Positions 1 to 9,124 of a DNA stretch of 64,000 bases are shown here, in pieces. The stretch covers positions 25,091-89,090 of the forward strand of contig QHYS01000015.1 of the NCBI GenBank assembly GCA_003223325.1, in the 5' to 3' direction. The notes beneath the pieces are model-generated. The model did not search any database. It was not told the DNA's origin and worked only from the letters and a program-made list of their open reading frames with translations. This DNA comes from Acidobacteriota bacterium. Its GTDB lineage: Bacteria; Acidobacteriota; Terriglobia; Acidiferrales; UBA7541. A program made the translations under genes and the position numbers. Numbering within the stretch: position 1 is the first letter of the stretch; each line of letters begins with the position of its first letter.

Positions 1-226
1 CCAATCCGAAGCCGTCTAAAATTGATTTCCTGCCCAGCTCCAAAACATCGGCAGGAATATGGTCATATTTCGCATTCACGATGAACTCGGAGACATATTT
101 CGTGAGCCCCGCCGCTTTGGGGAAAGGCGTGCTCTCCGCAGCTCGCGGCGATGCGGCCGGCCGCTCCTTACCAGCCGCCAATGCAGCCATAACCAACGAA
201 CTCTTGACGAAATCTCTACGAATCAT
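1..226 (-). CDS. MmgE/PrpD family protein, N-terminal fragment (runs off left edge), with twin-arginine-like leader
   Basis: Minus-strand reading from ATG at 226: MIRRDFVKSSLVMAALAAGKERPAASPRAAESTPFPKAAGLTKYVSEFIVNAKYDHIPADVLELGRKSILDGFGL; the LTKYVSEFI..PADVLELGRKSILDGFG segment resembles MmgE/PrpD N-termini. Not in ORF track because it is open at the edge. Confidence 0.75.
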   Translation of the reverse strand, partial: MIRRDFVKSSLVMAALAAGKERPAASPRAAESTPFPKAAGLTKYVSEFIVNAKYDHIPADVLELGRKSILDGFGL

Positions 227-544
227 TCAAGCACCTCGACGATTCTCCTCTGGCAACTCTAACACTAGTGGCACCTGCGGAAAACGGTGATGCTCGAACG
301 GCCCCTCCGCGCCAGCGGTCGTCGGCAACCACCGGCCCAACATCAAATAGCAGGAGTAATCGAACAGGGGGCAATGCTTTTTTGACTCACTGGGGCACCG
401 AAAGCCTCCTAGACGTCCGATGGCCGCGCCGGGCGCGCCTGCCAGCACAAAATCGGAGCGAATTCCCTCTATTTCTGTCCTGATAGAAACAAGTTAGAAT
501 GAAATGAGAGCAAGTAAAAGCTCGTACCTGTTGGAGTCTGCCAG

Positions 545-970
545 ATGGAAAAACAGATCGAAAACCAAACCGAAAAAGTGCAAAAGACCGAAGCGGAATG
601 GCGTCAACAGCTTTCAGACCAAGAGTTCCAGGTAACCCGAAAGAAGGGCACTGAGCCCGCGTTCACGGGCAAATACTGGAACACCCAGAAACATGGTGTC
701 TTCCGCTGCGTCTGCTGCGGCGAGCCGCTGTTCAACTCAGATACAAAGTATAACTCCGGCACAGGCTGGCCAAGCTTTTATGCGCCCGTAGACGAATGCA
801 AAGTGGCGCTCGAAACCGACGAATCTTACGGAATGGTGCGCACGGAAGTCATGTGTAGGCGCTGCGAAGCGCACCTCGGGCACGTCTTTCCCGATGGCCC
901 CAAGCCTACGGGCCTGCGCTTCTGCATCAACTCCGCCGCCTTACGGCTGGACGAAGACGAAAAGAAGTAG
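545..970 (+). CDS. msrB: Peptide-methionine (R)-S-oxide reductase
   Basis: CxxC pairs plus GTGWPSFYAP, RCEAHLGHVFPDGP and RFCINSAALR motifs of MsrB. Confidence 0.96.
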   Translation: MEKQIENQTEKVQKTEAEWRQQLSDQEFQVTRKKGTEPAFTGKYWNTQKHGVFRCVCCGEPLFNSDTKYNSGTGWPSFYAPVDECKVALETDESYGMVRTEVMCRRCEAHLGHVFPDGPKPTGLRFCINSAALRLDEDEKK

Positions 971-1038
971 CCGGAAGAAACAGTAATCCGCTTTGCCTCG
1001 ATGACGCGCCGTAGGTTCGCCAGGTTCGCCGTAGGCCC

Positions 1039-1067
1039 TTGACGAAGCTACTCATTTTCGCTACAGT
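1039..1067 (+). promoter_or_regulatory. Candidate sigma70-type promoter for the his leader
   Basis: TTGACG (1039-1044), 17-nt spacer, TACAGT (1062-1067). Confidence 0.6.
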
Positions 1068-1076
1068 TTCGTGGTT

Positions 1077-1142
1077 ATGAAGTTGCGCGGGCATCATCAT
1101 CATCATCACGGCGGCGAGCCGTGCCCGCGGAGGTTTGAGTAG
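1077..1142 (+). CDS. hisL: his operon leader peptide MKLRGHHHHHHGGEPCPRRFE
   Basis: ATG-AAG-TTG-CGC-GGG-(CAT)5-CAC-...-TAG; six consecutive His codons immediately upstream of an intrinsic terminator and hisI. Confidence 0.88.
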   Translation: MKLRGHHHHHHGGEPCPRRFE

Positions 1143-1203
1143 CCGAAACTTAAGAGCTCTCATGGACCCGCTGGCGCGGCAAACGCCCAGCGGGTTTTTT
1201 TTT
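1086..1203 (+). promoter_or_regulatory. his operon transcription attenuator with mutually exclusive hairpins
   Basis: 1:2 stem CGCGGGCA(1086-1093)/TGCCCGCG(1122-1129); 2:3 stem GCCGTGCC(1118-1125)/GGCGCGGC(1173-1180, one G-U); 3:4 stem CCCGCTGG(1167-1174)/CCAGCGGG(1187-1194) followed by 9 T. Confidence 0.88.
1167..1203 (+). terminator. Rho-independent attenuator terminator upstream of hisI
   Basis: CCCGCTGG..CCAGCGGG hairpin then TTTTTTTTT (1195-1203). Confidence 0.9.
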
Positions 1204-1309
1204 GTATGCTGCGAAGGCTCCGAGAGTCCTCACTCGAGGGGAGCCCGTTGGACTCCGCCGGAGTCCGAAAACACCTAATCGGGTCGTCAACTTCGCACAG
1301 GGAGGCCGG

Positions 1310-1699
1310 ATGGATCTCGACTTTGCCAAGCTCAACGGGCTCATTCCTGCGATTGTTCAAGACGCGCGAACGGGCGAGGTGCTGATGCTCGGTTTCATGA
1401 ACGAGCAGGCGTATGAGGCGACGCGCTCGAGCGGCGCCGTGACATTTTACAGCCGCACGCGCGGCAAGCTTTGGCGTAAGGGAGAACAGAGCGGCCACAC
1501 CCTGCGCGTGAACGAGGTGCGCGTGGACTGCGACGCCGATACGATATTGGTGCGCGTCGAGTCGGCAGGTCCGGGCGTCTGTCATGAAGGCTACCGAAGC
1601 TGCTTTTTCCGGCGCCTGGGCGATGACGGTGCGGTGGAAGTGGTAGAGGAACGCGCCTTCGATCCGAACGCCGTCTATGGCGGGGAGCCGCGTCCATGA
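1310..1699 (+). CDS. hisI: Phosphoribosyl-AMP cyclohydrolase (no HisE domain)
   Basis: [62 protein letters not shown] at 1301-1305. Confidence 0.95.
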   Translation: MDLDFAKLNGLIPAIVQDARTGEVLMLGFMNEQAYEATRSSGAVTFYSRTRGKLWRKGEQSGHTLRVNEVRVDCDADTILVRVESAGPGVCHEGYRSCFFRRLGDDGAVEVVEERAFDPNAVYGGEPRP

Positions 1700-2568
1700 A
1701 ACCGCTGAAACTGGGCTTACCCAAAGGCAGCCTGCAGGATGCTACGCTGCAACTGCTGGGCCGCGCCGGCTGGCGAGTCACGGTGAGTTCGCGCAGCTAC
1801 TTTCCCTCTATCGATGATTCCGAAATTACTTGCATGCTCGTGCGCGCGCAGGAGATGGCGCGCTACGTGGAAACAGGTGCGCTCGATGCCGGTATCACCG
1901 GCCGTGATTGGGTGCTGGAAACAGGCGCGGAAGTGAAAGAAGTCGCCGAGTTACCCTACGCTAAGCAGAGCCTGGCGCCAGTGCGTTGGGTGCTGGCCGT
2001 TCCGGAGAACGCGCTGGCGCAAACGGCGCGTGACCTCGAAGGCAAAGTGATTGCCACGGAAGTTGTGAACCTGACGAAGAAATATCTGGCTCGCCACGGC
2101 GTGCAAGCGCGCGTGGAGTTCTCCTGGGGAGCGACCGAGGTCAAGGTTCCGCAGCTTGCCGATGCCATCGTCGAAATCACCGAGACCGGCTCTTCGCTGC
2201 GAGCAAACCGTCTGCGCATCATCGACACCGTGCTCGAGTCCCGCACCGTGTTTATCGCCAGTCCGGCGGCGGCGAAAGACCCTTGGAAATGCGAGAAGAT
2301 TTCCAATATCGTCCTGCTGCTTCAAGGTGCCATCGCCGCGTACACCAAAGTCGGCATCATGCTGAACGTGCGGCGCGAGCACCTTGACGGCGTGCTGCAA
2401 GCGCTTCCGGCGCTGAAGAATCCGACGATTTCCACGCTTTCCGATGCCGATTGGGTGGCGATCAATACGATCGTGGACGAGGACGTAGTGCGGCATCTCA
2501 TTCCCAAGCTGAAGGCCGCGCAGGCTCAGGGCATCGTGGAATATCCTCTCAATAAGATTGTGCTGTGA
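1696..2568 (+). CDS. hisG: ATP phosphoribosyltransferase
   Basis: [45 protein letters not shown]; 4-bp overlap with hisI. Confidence 0.95.
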   Translation: MKPLKLGLPKGSLQDATLQLLGRAGWRVTVSSRSYFPSIDDSEITCMLVRAQEMARYVETGALDAGITGRDWVLETGAEVKEVAELPYAKQSLAPVRWVLAVPENALAQTARDLEGKVIATEVVNLTKKYLARHGVQARVEFSWGATEVKVPQLADAIVEITETGSSLRANRLRIIDTVLESRTVFIASPAAAKDPWKCEKISNIVLLLQGAIAAYTKVGIMLNVRREHLDGVLQALPALKNPTISTLSDADWVAINTIVDEDVVRHLIPKLKAAQAQGIVEYPLNKIVL

Positions 2569-3821
2569 TGCGAATTGTGCCGCTGACATCGCGCGTAGAG
2601 GAAAAGATTCTCGCCGCGCGTCATCGTCGGGATGCCGCCGCGGAATCGGTGGCTTCGCGCATCGTTGGCGACGTGCGGCGCCGCGGCGATGCGGCTTTAT
2701 TTGCCTGGACGCGGCGGCTTGACGGTGTCCGGCTCACCCCGGCCAATCTTTGGGTGAGCACGCGAGATCGGCGCGCAGCGGCGCGCGCAATTCCCAAGAA
2801 TTTGCGCACAGCGCTCGAGCATGCCGCACGGAACATTCGGCTCGTCGCGAAAGCACAGCTCCCGCGATCTTGGAGCATTGCGGTCGAGCCGGGCGTACGT
2901 GTCGCCCAGCGCATCAGTGCGATTGATACGATTGGCTGCTATATTCCCGGCGGACGATTTTCCCTGGTCTCAACTTTGCTGATGACCGTAATTCCGGCGC
3001 AGGTCGCGGGCGTGCATCGCATCGTGGTCGTGTGCCCGCGCCCCAACGAGGCCTTGCTGGCCGCCGCGGAGATGCTTGGGCTCCAGGAAATCGCACATAT
3101 CGGTGGAGCGCAGGCGATTGCGGCGCTCGCCTACGGCACACGATCGGCGCCCCGCGTGGACAAAATTTTTGGCCCCGGGAATCGATTCGTAACGGCGGCC
3201 AAGCGCCTGGTCAGTTTTGATTGCGCGATCGACCTGCTCGCCGGCCCGACTGAGCTGCTGATCGTCGCCGCGAGCGGAAATCCCCGCTACATCGCGGCAG
3301 ACCTTCTGGCGCAGGCCGAGCACGATCCCGACGCCTTGGCGCTGTTGGTCACAACGTCACGCAAATTGGCGACGGCAGTGCGCGATGCTGTCGCGGCGCA
3401 ACTCAGCCGCCTGCCCGACCCGAATCCGGCGAAACGATCGCTTGCCGACAAAGGCGCTATCCTTCTCGCGCCGGACTCCGCCGCCGCAGTCCGATTTGCA
3501 AATCGTTTTGCGCCCGAACATCTCAGCATTCCTGGCGTTCAATCGGAGCTCGCCCACAAACTGCACGCCGCCGGCAGCACGTTTCTCGGCCCATGGAGCG
3601 CGCAATCAATTGGCGATTACGCCAGCGGTACCAATCATGTGCTCCCCACGAGCGGAGGCGCTCGAACGAGGGGAGGGCTTTCCACAGGGGATTTTGTGCG
3701 TTGCACCAGCGTGCAGCACATTTCCGCGGCCGGCCTGCGCAGCCTGGGCCCTGTGGTGGCTGCCCTCGCCGATGCCGAGGGATTAGTCGCGCATCGGCGC
3801 GCCGTGGAGGTGCGCCAGTGA
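2565..3821 (+). CDS. hisD: Histidinol dehydrogenase
   Basis: [72 protein letters not shown]; start could be GTG 2565 or ATG 2568. Confidence 0.96.
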   Translation: MMRIVPLTSRVEEKILAARHRRDAAAESVASRIVGDVRRRGDAALFAWTRRLDGVRLTPANLWVSTRDRRAAARAIPKNLRTALEHAARNIRLVAKAQLPRSWSIAVEPGVRVAQRISAIDTIGCYIPGGRFSLVSTLLMTVIPAQVAGVHRIVVVCPRPNEALLAAAEMLGLQEIAHIGGAQAIAALAYGTRSAPRVDKIFGPGNRFVTAAKRLVSFDCAIDLLAGPTELLIVAASGNPRYIAADLLAQAEHDPDALALLVTTSRKLATAVRDAVAAQLSRLPDPNPAKRSLADKGAILLAPDSAAAVRFANRFAPEHLSIPGVQSELAHKLHAAGSTFLGPWSAQSIGDYASGTNHVLPTSGGARTRGGLSTGDFVRCTSVQHISAAGLRSLGPVVAALADAEGLVAHRRAVEVRQ

Positions 3822-4918
3822 ACGCATCCGCGAGCCCAAGGGCACGGTCCGCGAGCCGGCCGATCCCTCTGAAAATACGCTTCCGTCCTTCGGTTAAGCG
3901 GATTCGCGATTACGAAGCGCCCGAAGAAGGCCGCGAGGGCAAGCTCCGGCTCGATTTCAACGAGAACACCACCGGCTGCTCGCCTGCTGTGCTGCAGGCT
4001 CTACAAACAGTCACGGCGGAACAGCTGGCTATGTATCCCGAGTATGAAAATTCGGTTCGCCGTTTGGCGGCTTACTTTGGCGTCTGGCCCTCGGAAATGC
4101 TGCTCACAAATGGTGTGGACGACGCGCTGCGCTTGCTTATGGAAGTCTTCATCGGGCCGGGCGATGCGGTTCTCATTCCGGAACCGACCTTTTCGATGTA
4201 TCGCTTTTTTTCGCAAGTCGCCGGAGCGCGCATCATTTCGGTTCGTTACGATGAGGCGATGAAGTTCCCTCTGGTAGGCACGCTGCGCGCGCTTCGGCGC
4301 TCGCCCAATATCCTGTTTCTCGCCAATCCCAATAATCCCACGGGAACTCTGCTGGACGAGGACAGTCTCACGCGCATCCTGGATTCGGCGCCACGCACCC
4401 TGGTTCTGGTCGACGAGGCTTACTTTGAATTCTCCGGACTAACGGTGCTTCCTTGGATTCGGCAAACGCCGAATTTGATCGTGTCGCGGACCTTCTCCAA
4501 AGCCGCTGGTTTGGCGGCGCTGCGAATTGGCGCGCTGTTCGCTCGTTCCGATGTGATCTCGGCCATGCGGCGGGCATTTACGCCGTATCCGGTCAACTCG
4601 CTCGCGCTGACTGCCGCGGAAGCAGCCGTGAACGATGAGAAATTCCTGCGGGCCTACGCCCAGGAAGTTCTGGAAAGCCGTTCTCAGCTGGTGAGAGGGC
4701 TCGAGCAATTGGGAGTGCACGTCTTTCCTAGCGCTGCCAATTTCGTGCTCGCCGACTTCGGTCCCGGCGGCACGCGGTTGGTAAAACGGCTGGCGCAACG
4801 TGGAATCCTGGTACGCGACCGCGCCTTAGCATTCGGTCGTGACGGTTTCGTTCGTATAACCGCGGGCACGGTCCCGCAAACCCAAAGCCTGCTCCAAGCG
4901 ATTAAGGAGGAGTGGTGA
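3818..4918 (+). CDS. hisC: Histidinol-phosphate aminotransferase
   Basis: LDFNENTTGCSP, FLANPNNPTGTLL, VDEAYFEFSG, RTFSKAAGLAALRIG; GTG start overlapping hisD stop. Confidence 0.95.
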   Translation: MNASASPRARSASRPIPLKIRFRPSVKRIRDYEAPEEGREGKLRLDFNENTTGCSPAVLQALQTVTAEQLAMYPEYENSVRRLAAYFGVWPSEMLLTNGVDDALRLLMEVFIGPGDAVLIPEPTFSMYRFFSQVAGARIISVRYDEAMKFPLVGTLRALRRSPNILFLANPNNPTGTLLDEDSLTRILDSAPRTLVLVDEAYFEFSGLTVLPWIRQTPNLIVSRTFSKAAGLAALRIGALFARSDVISAMRRAFTPYPVNSLALTAAEAAVNDEKFLRAYAQEVLESRSQLVRGLEQLGVHVFPSAANFVLADFGPGGTRLVKRLAQRGILVRDRALAFGRDGFVRITAGTVPQTQSLLQAIKEEW

Positions 4919-5601
4919 AACTGGCGCCCAAACTGCTCGTCTTCGATGTCGATGGAGTTCTCGTCGACGTCCAGGGCTCGTTTCACCGCTCCATTCTTGA
5001 GACCGTGAAGCATTTCACCGGCCGCCGCTTCACCTATGCGCATATTCAGCGATGGAAGAGCCGTTCGGGTTACAACGACGATTGGCGGCTCTCGACGGAT
5101 TGGATCAACTCGCTGGGCGGGCAGGTCAAGTATGCTCAAGTAAAGCGCATCTTTCAGAAAATCTATTGGGGAACCGACGGAACGCGCGGCAATGTCTGGC
5201 GCGAACGATGGCTTGTGCCAACTCGGCGTTTGGCACGCTGGGCGAAGCGCGCCGAGCTTGCGCTCTTCACCGGACGGACGCGGCGCGAGCTGCGCCACAC
5301 GCTTGAGCACTTCGGCGTCACCACGCTCTTTCCGCGCGTCGTCACCATGGATGACGTGGAGCACCTCAAGCCCCATCCGGAGGGCCTGCTGCGCCTGCTC
5401 GATGGCTCGGATCCGTGTGAGGCGCTGTATCTCGGGGATAACCTGGACGACGCCTTGGCGGCGAAACGTGCTGGCATTCCATTCTTGGGCGTGCTGCGAC
5501 AGGGAAGCGAGGCTCGTCGGGTGCGCGCGGCGCAATTGCGACGACACGGTGCGCGCATCATTCTTCACAGCACTAACGAGCTGGAGAAGTATTGGAAATG
5601 A
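4912..5601 (+). CDS. HAD superfamily (subfamily IA-like) hydrolase, candidate histidinol-phosphate phosphatase
   Basis: Motif [24 protein letters not shown], motif III region [30 protein letters not shown]; embedded between hisC and hisB with overlaps. Confidence 0.85.
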   Translation: MVKLAPKLLVFDVDGVLVDVQGSFHRSILETVKHFTGRRFTYAHIQRWKSRSGYNDDWRLSTDWINSLGGQVKYAQVKRIFQKIYWGTDGTRGNVWRERWLVPTRRLARWAKRAELALFTGRTRRELRHTLEHFGVTTLFPRVVTMDDVEHLKPHPEGLLRLLDGSDPCEALYLGDNLDDALAAKRAGIPFLGVLRQGSEARRVRAAQLRRHGARIILHSTNELEKYWK

Positions 5602-6185
5602 GGCGCGCCAGCATCCACCGCGTGACCAAAGAGACCGACATCCTGATCCGCTTGAATCTGGAGGGACATGGCCGCGCGGATGTCTCTACGGGCATTCGGT
5701 TTCTCGATCACATGCTCGACCTTGTTGCGCGCCATGGAGGCATGGATTTGCACATCGCTGCCAAAGGGGACCTCGACGTGGACCAGCACCATATGGTCGA
5801 GGATCTCGGCATCACGCTCGGCGAAGCCATAGCAAAGGCATTGGGCTCGAAGCGCGGCATCCTCAGGGCCGGCTATTTCCTGATGCCCATGGACGAAACA
5901 CTGGCTGCTGCGGCGATCGATTTCAGCGGGCGGGCCCATTGCGTCTGCGCATGGCGATTTGGCGCCCAGCGGGTCGGCGATTTGCAAACGGAGCTGGTCG
6001 AAGATTTTTTCCGCGGTTTCGCGCAGGCCGCAGCGGCAAACGTGCACTTGCGGCTCATCTATGGCCGCTCGACACACCACCAGGTAGAAGCTCTTTTCAA
6101 AGCCTTCGCGCGCGCGCTGCGATTTGCCACGACGCGCGATCCGCAGCTTAAACGCGTGCTTCCTAGCACCAAAGGCCTGTTATGA
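5598..6185 (+). CDS. hisB: Imidazoleglycerol-phosphate dehydratase
   Basis: [53 protein letters not shown]. Confidence 0.96.
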   Translation: MRRASIHRVTKETDILIRLNLEGHGRADVSTGIRFLDHMLDLVARHGGMDLHIAAKGDLDVDQHHMVEDLGITLGEAIAKALGSKRGILRAGYFLMPMDETLAAAAIDFSGRAHCVCAWRFGAQRVGDLQTELVEDFFRGFAQAAAANVHLRLIYGRSTHHQVEALFKAFARALRFATTRDPQLKRVLPSTKGLL

Positions 6186-6802
6186 AAATCTCGCTCGTCG
6201 AATATGACGCGGGCAATCTACCGTCGGTGGAACGCGCTCTAGCGCGGCAGGGTGTCGAAACCGAACGCGCGGCAACGCCTGATTCGATCGCTGCCGCCCG
6301 CGCGCTCATTCTTCCCGGGGTGGGCCATTTTGGCCAGTTGATGCGAACGCTCGGCTCGCGTGGCTTGTTCGGGCCGATTCGGCAGGCCATCGGCGGTGGT
6401 GTTCCGCTGTTGGGCATTTGCCTGGGATTGCAGGCCCTTTTCGCATCCAGCGCTGAGGCGCCGGAAGACCGCGGCCTAGGCGTCCTGCCCGGCGCCGTGA
6501 GTGCTCTTCCGGTCACGGCCAAATTGCCGCACATGGGCTGGAACCAGCTCCGTCAAGTGCGACCTTCCGTTCTGCTCGAAGGCATCCCCACGAACGCATA
6601 CTTCTATTTCGCCCACTCCTATGCGGCGCGGGACGCAGGTGCATCCGCGATCGCCTTATGCGAACACGGAGTGCCATTTGTCGCCGCACTGGAGCACCAG
6701 AATCTTTTTGCCGTGCAATTTCATCCCGAAAAATCGGGTGATGCGGGCGCGCGGGTGCTGGCCAATTTCGTCGCCCGTGCCGGGGCAGACAATCGCGTAT
6801 GA
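6182..6802 (+). CDS. hisH: Imidazole glycerol phosphate synthase, glutamine amidotransferase subunit
   Basis: [47 protein letters not shown]. Confidence 0.96.
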   Translation: MKISLVEYDAGNLPSVERALARQGVETERAATPDSIAAARALILPGVGHFGQLMRTLGSRGLFGPIRQAIGGGVPLLGICLGLQALFASSAEAPEDRGLGVLPGAVSALPVTAKLPHMGWNQLRQVRPSVLLEGIPTNAYFYFAHSYAARDAGASAIALCEHGVPFVAALEHQNLFAVQFHPEKSGDAGARVLANFVARAGADNRV

Positions 6803-7563
6803 CATTGGCCCGCCGTATTATTCCCTGCCTCGATACTGACGGCGAGCGCGTCGTCAAGGGCGTTCAGTTTTTCAACCTGCGCGACGCCGGCGATCCTGCC
6901 GCCCTGGCCGCGCGTTATAACCGCGAGGGCGCCGACGAGCTGGTGGTCTTGGATATCGCCGCCTCGCGCGACCATCGGCCCACGTTTCTAGAAACGATCC
7001 GTCGCGTGGCCGCCGAACTGGCCATCCCACTGACCGCGGGCGGCGGCGTGGGCGACGTAGATGAAGGCCGAGCCATTCTCCGATCCGGAGCGGACAAACT
7101 CACCGTCAACACAGCCGCTCTCCGGCGTCCTGAGCTCATCACCGACCTGGCTGGTGAGTTCGGCTCCCAAGCCGTAGTGCTAGCTATTGATGCCAAGAGA
7201 GTTGGCGAGCGGTGCGAAGCGTACGTGCGAGGGGGGCGCGAGTCATCCGGCCGGGATGCCGTGGATTGGGCCATAGAGGGCACCCAACGCGGCGCTGGCG
7301 AGATTCTGCTGACCTCCATGGATCGTGACGGCACCCGCAGCGGTTTCGATCTGTGCCTGACGGCGACAATCGCCGGGCGGGTAACCGTGCCTCTGATTGC
7401 CTCGGGCGGCGCAGACGGCCCGTCAGATTTCCTGGAGGTCTTCGAAAAGGGCCATGCGGACGCAGCTTTGGCGGCCTCCATCTTTCATGACTCGGTGCAA
7501 GGGCTTCGCGAACTCAAATGCTTTCTCCATTCCCAAGGGGTGGCGGTGCGGCTGAGCGGCTAA
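6799..7563 (+). CDS. hisF: Imidazole glycerol phosphate synthase, cyclase subunit
   Basis: RIIPCLDTDGERVVKGVQF, LTAGGGVGDVDEGRAILRSGADKLTVNTAAL, GEILLTSMDRDGTRSGFD, LIASGGADGP. Confidence 0.96.
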   Translation: MTLARRIIPCLDTDGERVVKGVQFFNLRDAGDPAALAARYNREGADELVVLDIAASRDHRPTFLETIRRVAAELAIPLTAGGGVGDVDEGRAILRSGADKLTVNTAALRRPELITDLAGEFGSQAVVLAIDAKRVGERCEAYVRGGRESSGRDAVDWAIEGTQRGAGEILLTSMDRDGTRSGFDLCLTATIAGRVTVPLIASGGADGPSDFLEVFEKGHADAALAASIFHDSVQGLRELKCFLHSQGVAVRLSG

Positions 7564-7608
7564 AGGGTTCGCCTTAGGCCTGGCCCGGGTATAGAGAGCG
7601 ACCTACAC

Positions 7609-8286
7609 GTGATCATTCCCTGCATCGATCTTCAGGCCGGCCGTGCCGTACAACTGATCCGCGGACGCAAACTGCGCCTGGCTGTTGAGGATGTTTTTGG
7701 CCTCCTGGACCGCTTTCGAGATTATTCCCTACTTCACGTCATTGACTTGGACGCCGCCATGGGCCGCGGGAGCAATGCGCGGCTGGTCGGCCAGCTCTGC
7801 CGCAGAGCTCCCATGCGCGTGCGCGTAGGCGGCGGCATCCGTACGGCGGCACGCGCGAAGCGCATTCTTGCCGTCGGCGCGGAAAAGGTGATCATAGGCA
7901 GCGCTGCATTTCGGGACGGAGGCGTAAATCGTGGTTTTCTTTCCCGCCTGGTCGCAAAAGTAGGAAGGAAACGAATCATCGTCGCTGTGGATACACAAGG
8001 CGGGCGGATTCTAGTGCGGGGATGGCGGGAAAAGCTGAGTCTTACTCCGGATAAGGTCTTCTCTGAGTTAGAGTCTTACGCCTCCGAGTTTCTGTGTACC
8101 TACGTAGACGCTGAAGGCACCATGCGCGGGACAAGCCTGCGCTGGTTTCGTCAACTCCGAAAGGCTACGGGTCTGCCGATTACCGCGGCAGGAGGCATTC
8201 GCAGCGCACGCGAAGTCCGTCAACTGGAGCAGCTGGGAATGAATGCGGCGGTAGGCATGGCGCTGTACTTGAACCGTTTGCGATAA
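7609..8286 (+). CDS. hisA: Divergent HisA-type isomerase (1-(5-phosphoribosyl)-5-[(5-phosphoribosylamino)methylideneamino]imidazole-4-carboxamide isomerase)
   Basis: GTG start; MIIPCIDLQAGRAVQLIRG, VRVGGGIRTAARAKRIL, ITAAGGIRSAREVRQL; last gene of the his block. Confidence 0.85.
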   Translation: MIIPCIDLQAGRAVQLIRGRKLRLAVEDVFGLLDRFRDYSLLHVIDLDAAMGRGSNARLVGQLCRRAPMRVRVGGGIRTAARAKRILAVGAEKVIIGSAAFRDGGVNRGFLSRLVAKVGRKRIIVAVDTQGGRILVRGWREKLSLTPDKVFSELESYASEFLCTYVDAEGTMRGTSLRWFRQLRKATGLPITAAGGIRSAREVRQLEQLGMNAAVGMALYLNRLR

Positions 8287-8440
8287 TGCCAGAACTCCGC
8301 TCTATGTGGCTCAGATGAAATGGTTTACACGGACTTCTGGAGTTTTCACTTCCCCCCAATAATGATCCTGTTACAATGAAAGGGTAGGTTGCGGCACGGG
8401 TTTGATCGTGGTCTCTCCCGTCCTCTTAGGTTTTCTCCGC

Positions 8441-9124
8441 ATGAAACGTTACGGTGATCATCGCATTCCCGGACGGCTTTTTGTTGTCGAAGGCATTGAT
8501 GGCTCCGGCAAGTCGACGCAGTTGATGCTACTGCATCAATGGCTCAAGGCCGAAGGCTATGGAGTTGTGTTTAGCGAGTGGAACTCTTCGCCGCTGGTCA
8601 AAGACACAACCAAGCGAGGCAAAAAGAAGCAACTCCTGACGCCGGCGACCTTCAGCCTCATCCACGCCACTGATTTTGCCGACCGCACCGAACGTAATAT
8701 CATTCCCCTACTCAAAGCCGGCGCCGTAGTGCTCTGCGATCGATATATCTACACGGCCTTTGCGCGCGACGCGAGCCGGGGCATGGATGCGGAGTGGATT
8801 CGCGAACTCTACGCATTCGCGGTGAGGCCGACGGTCGCCTTTTACTTCCGTGTGCCTCTCGAGGTCGCTATGAAGCGGATCAGCGATGCTCGCGTTGGAT
8901 TCAAATTTTACGAAGCCGGCATGGATCTGGGCCTGAGCGACGATCCGGACGAAAGCTTCCGCCTCTTTCAGGGACGCATCCTGGAGGAATACGACAAGAT
9001 GATCCCGGAATTCGGGCTCACTGTGATTGATGCCACCTTGCCCATCGAAACCCAGCAGCAGGAGATGCGTCTTATGGTTTTGGCCAAATTGACTCAGGCG
9101 AAGCAACTTCGGGTGGCCCCATGA
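8441..9124 (+). CDS. Thymidylate-kinase-like P-loop kinase (paralog 1)
   Basis: FVVEGIDGSGKSTQLMLLHQWL Walker A, DRYIYTAFARD motif. Confidence 0.8.
   Translation: MKRYGDHRIPGRLFVVEGIDGSGKSTQLMLLHQWLKAEGYGVVFSEWNSSPLVKDTTKRGKKKQLLTPATFSLIHATDFADRTERNIIPLLKAGAVVLCDRYIYTAFARDASRGMDAEWIRELYAFAVRPTVAFYFRVPLEVAMKRISDARVGFKFYEAGMDLGLSDDPDESFRLFQGRILEEYDKMIPEFGLTVIDATLPIETQQQEMRLMVLAKLTQAKQLRVAP

Noticed and set aside
1092-1109. CAT trinucleotide run considered as a simple microsatellite
   Set aside because: It is in frame in a leader ORF and framed by attenuator pairings, so a regulatory explanation fits better.
927-1163. Minus-strand ORF with MMMMM run (MRALKFRLLKPPRARLAAVMMMMMPAQ...)
   Set aside because: It is the antisense of the hisL His codons and attenuator; no family features.
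4684-5568. 294-aa minus-strand ORF opposite hisC/HAD
   Set aside because: Fully antisense to two well-supported his operon genes.
8289-8340. Possible terminator after hisA (CCAGAACTCCG..CGGACTTCTGG)
   Set aside because: One mismatch, ~30-nt loop and only a short T-run; too weak to call.
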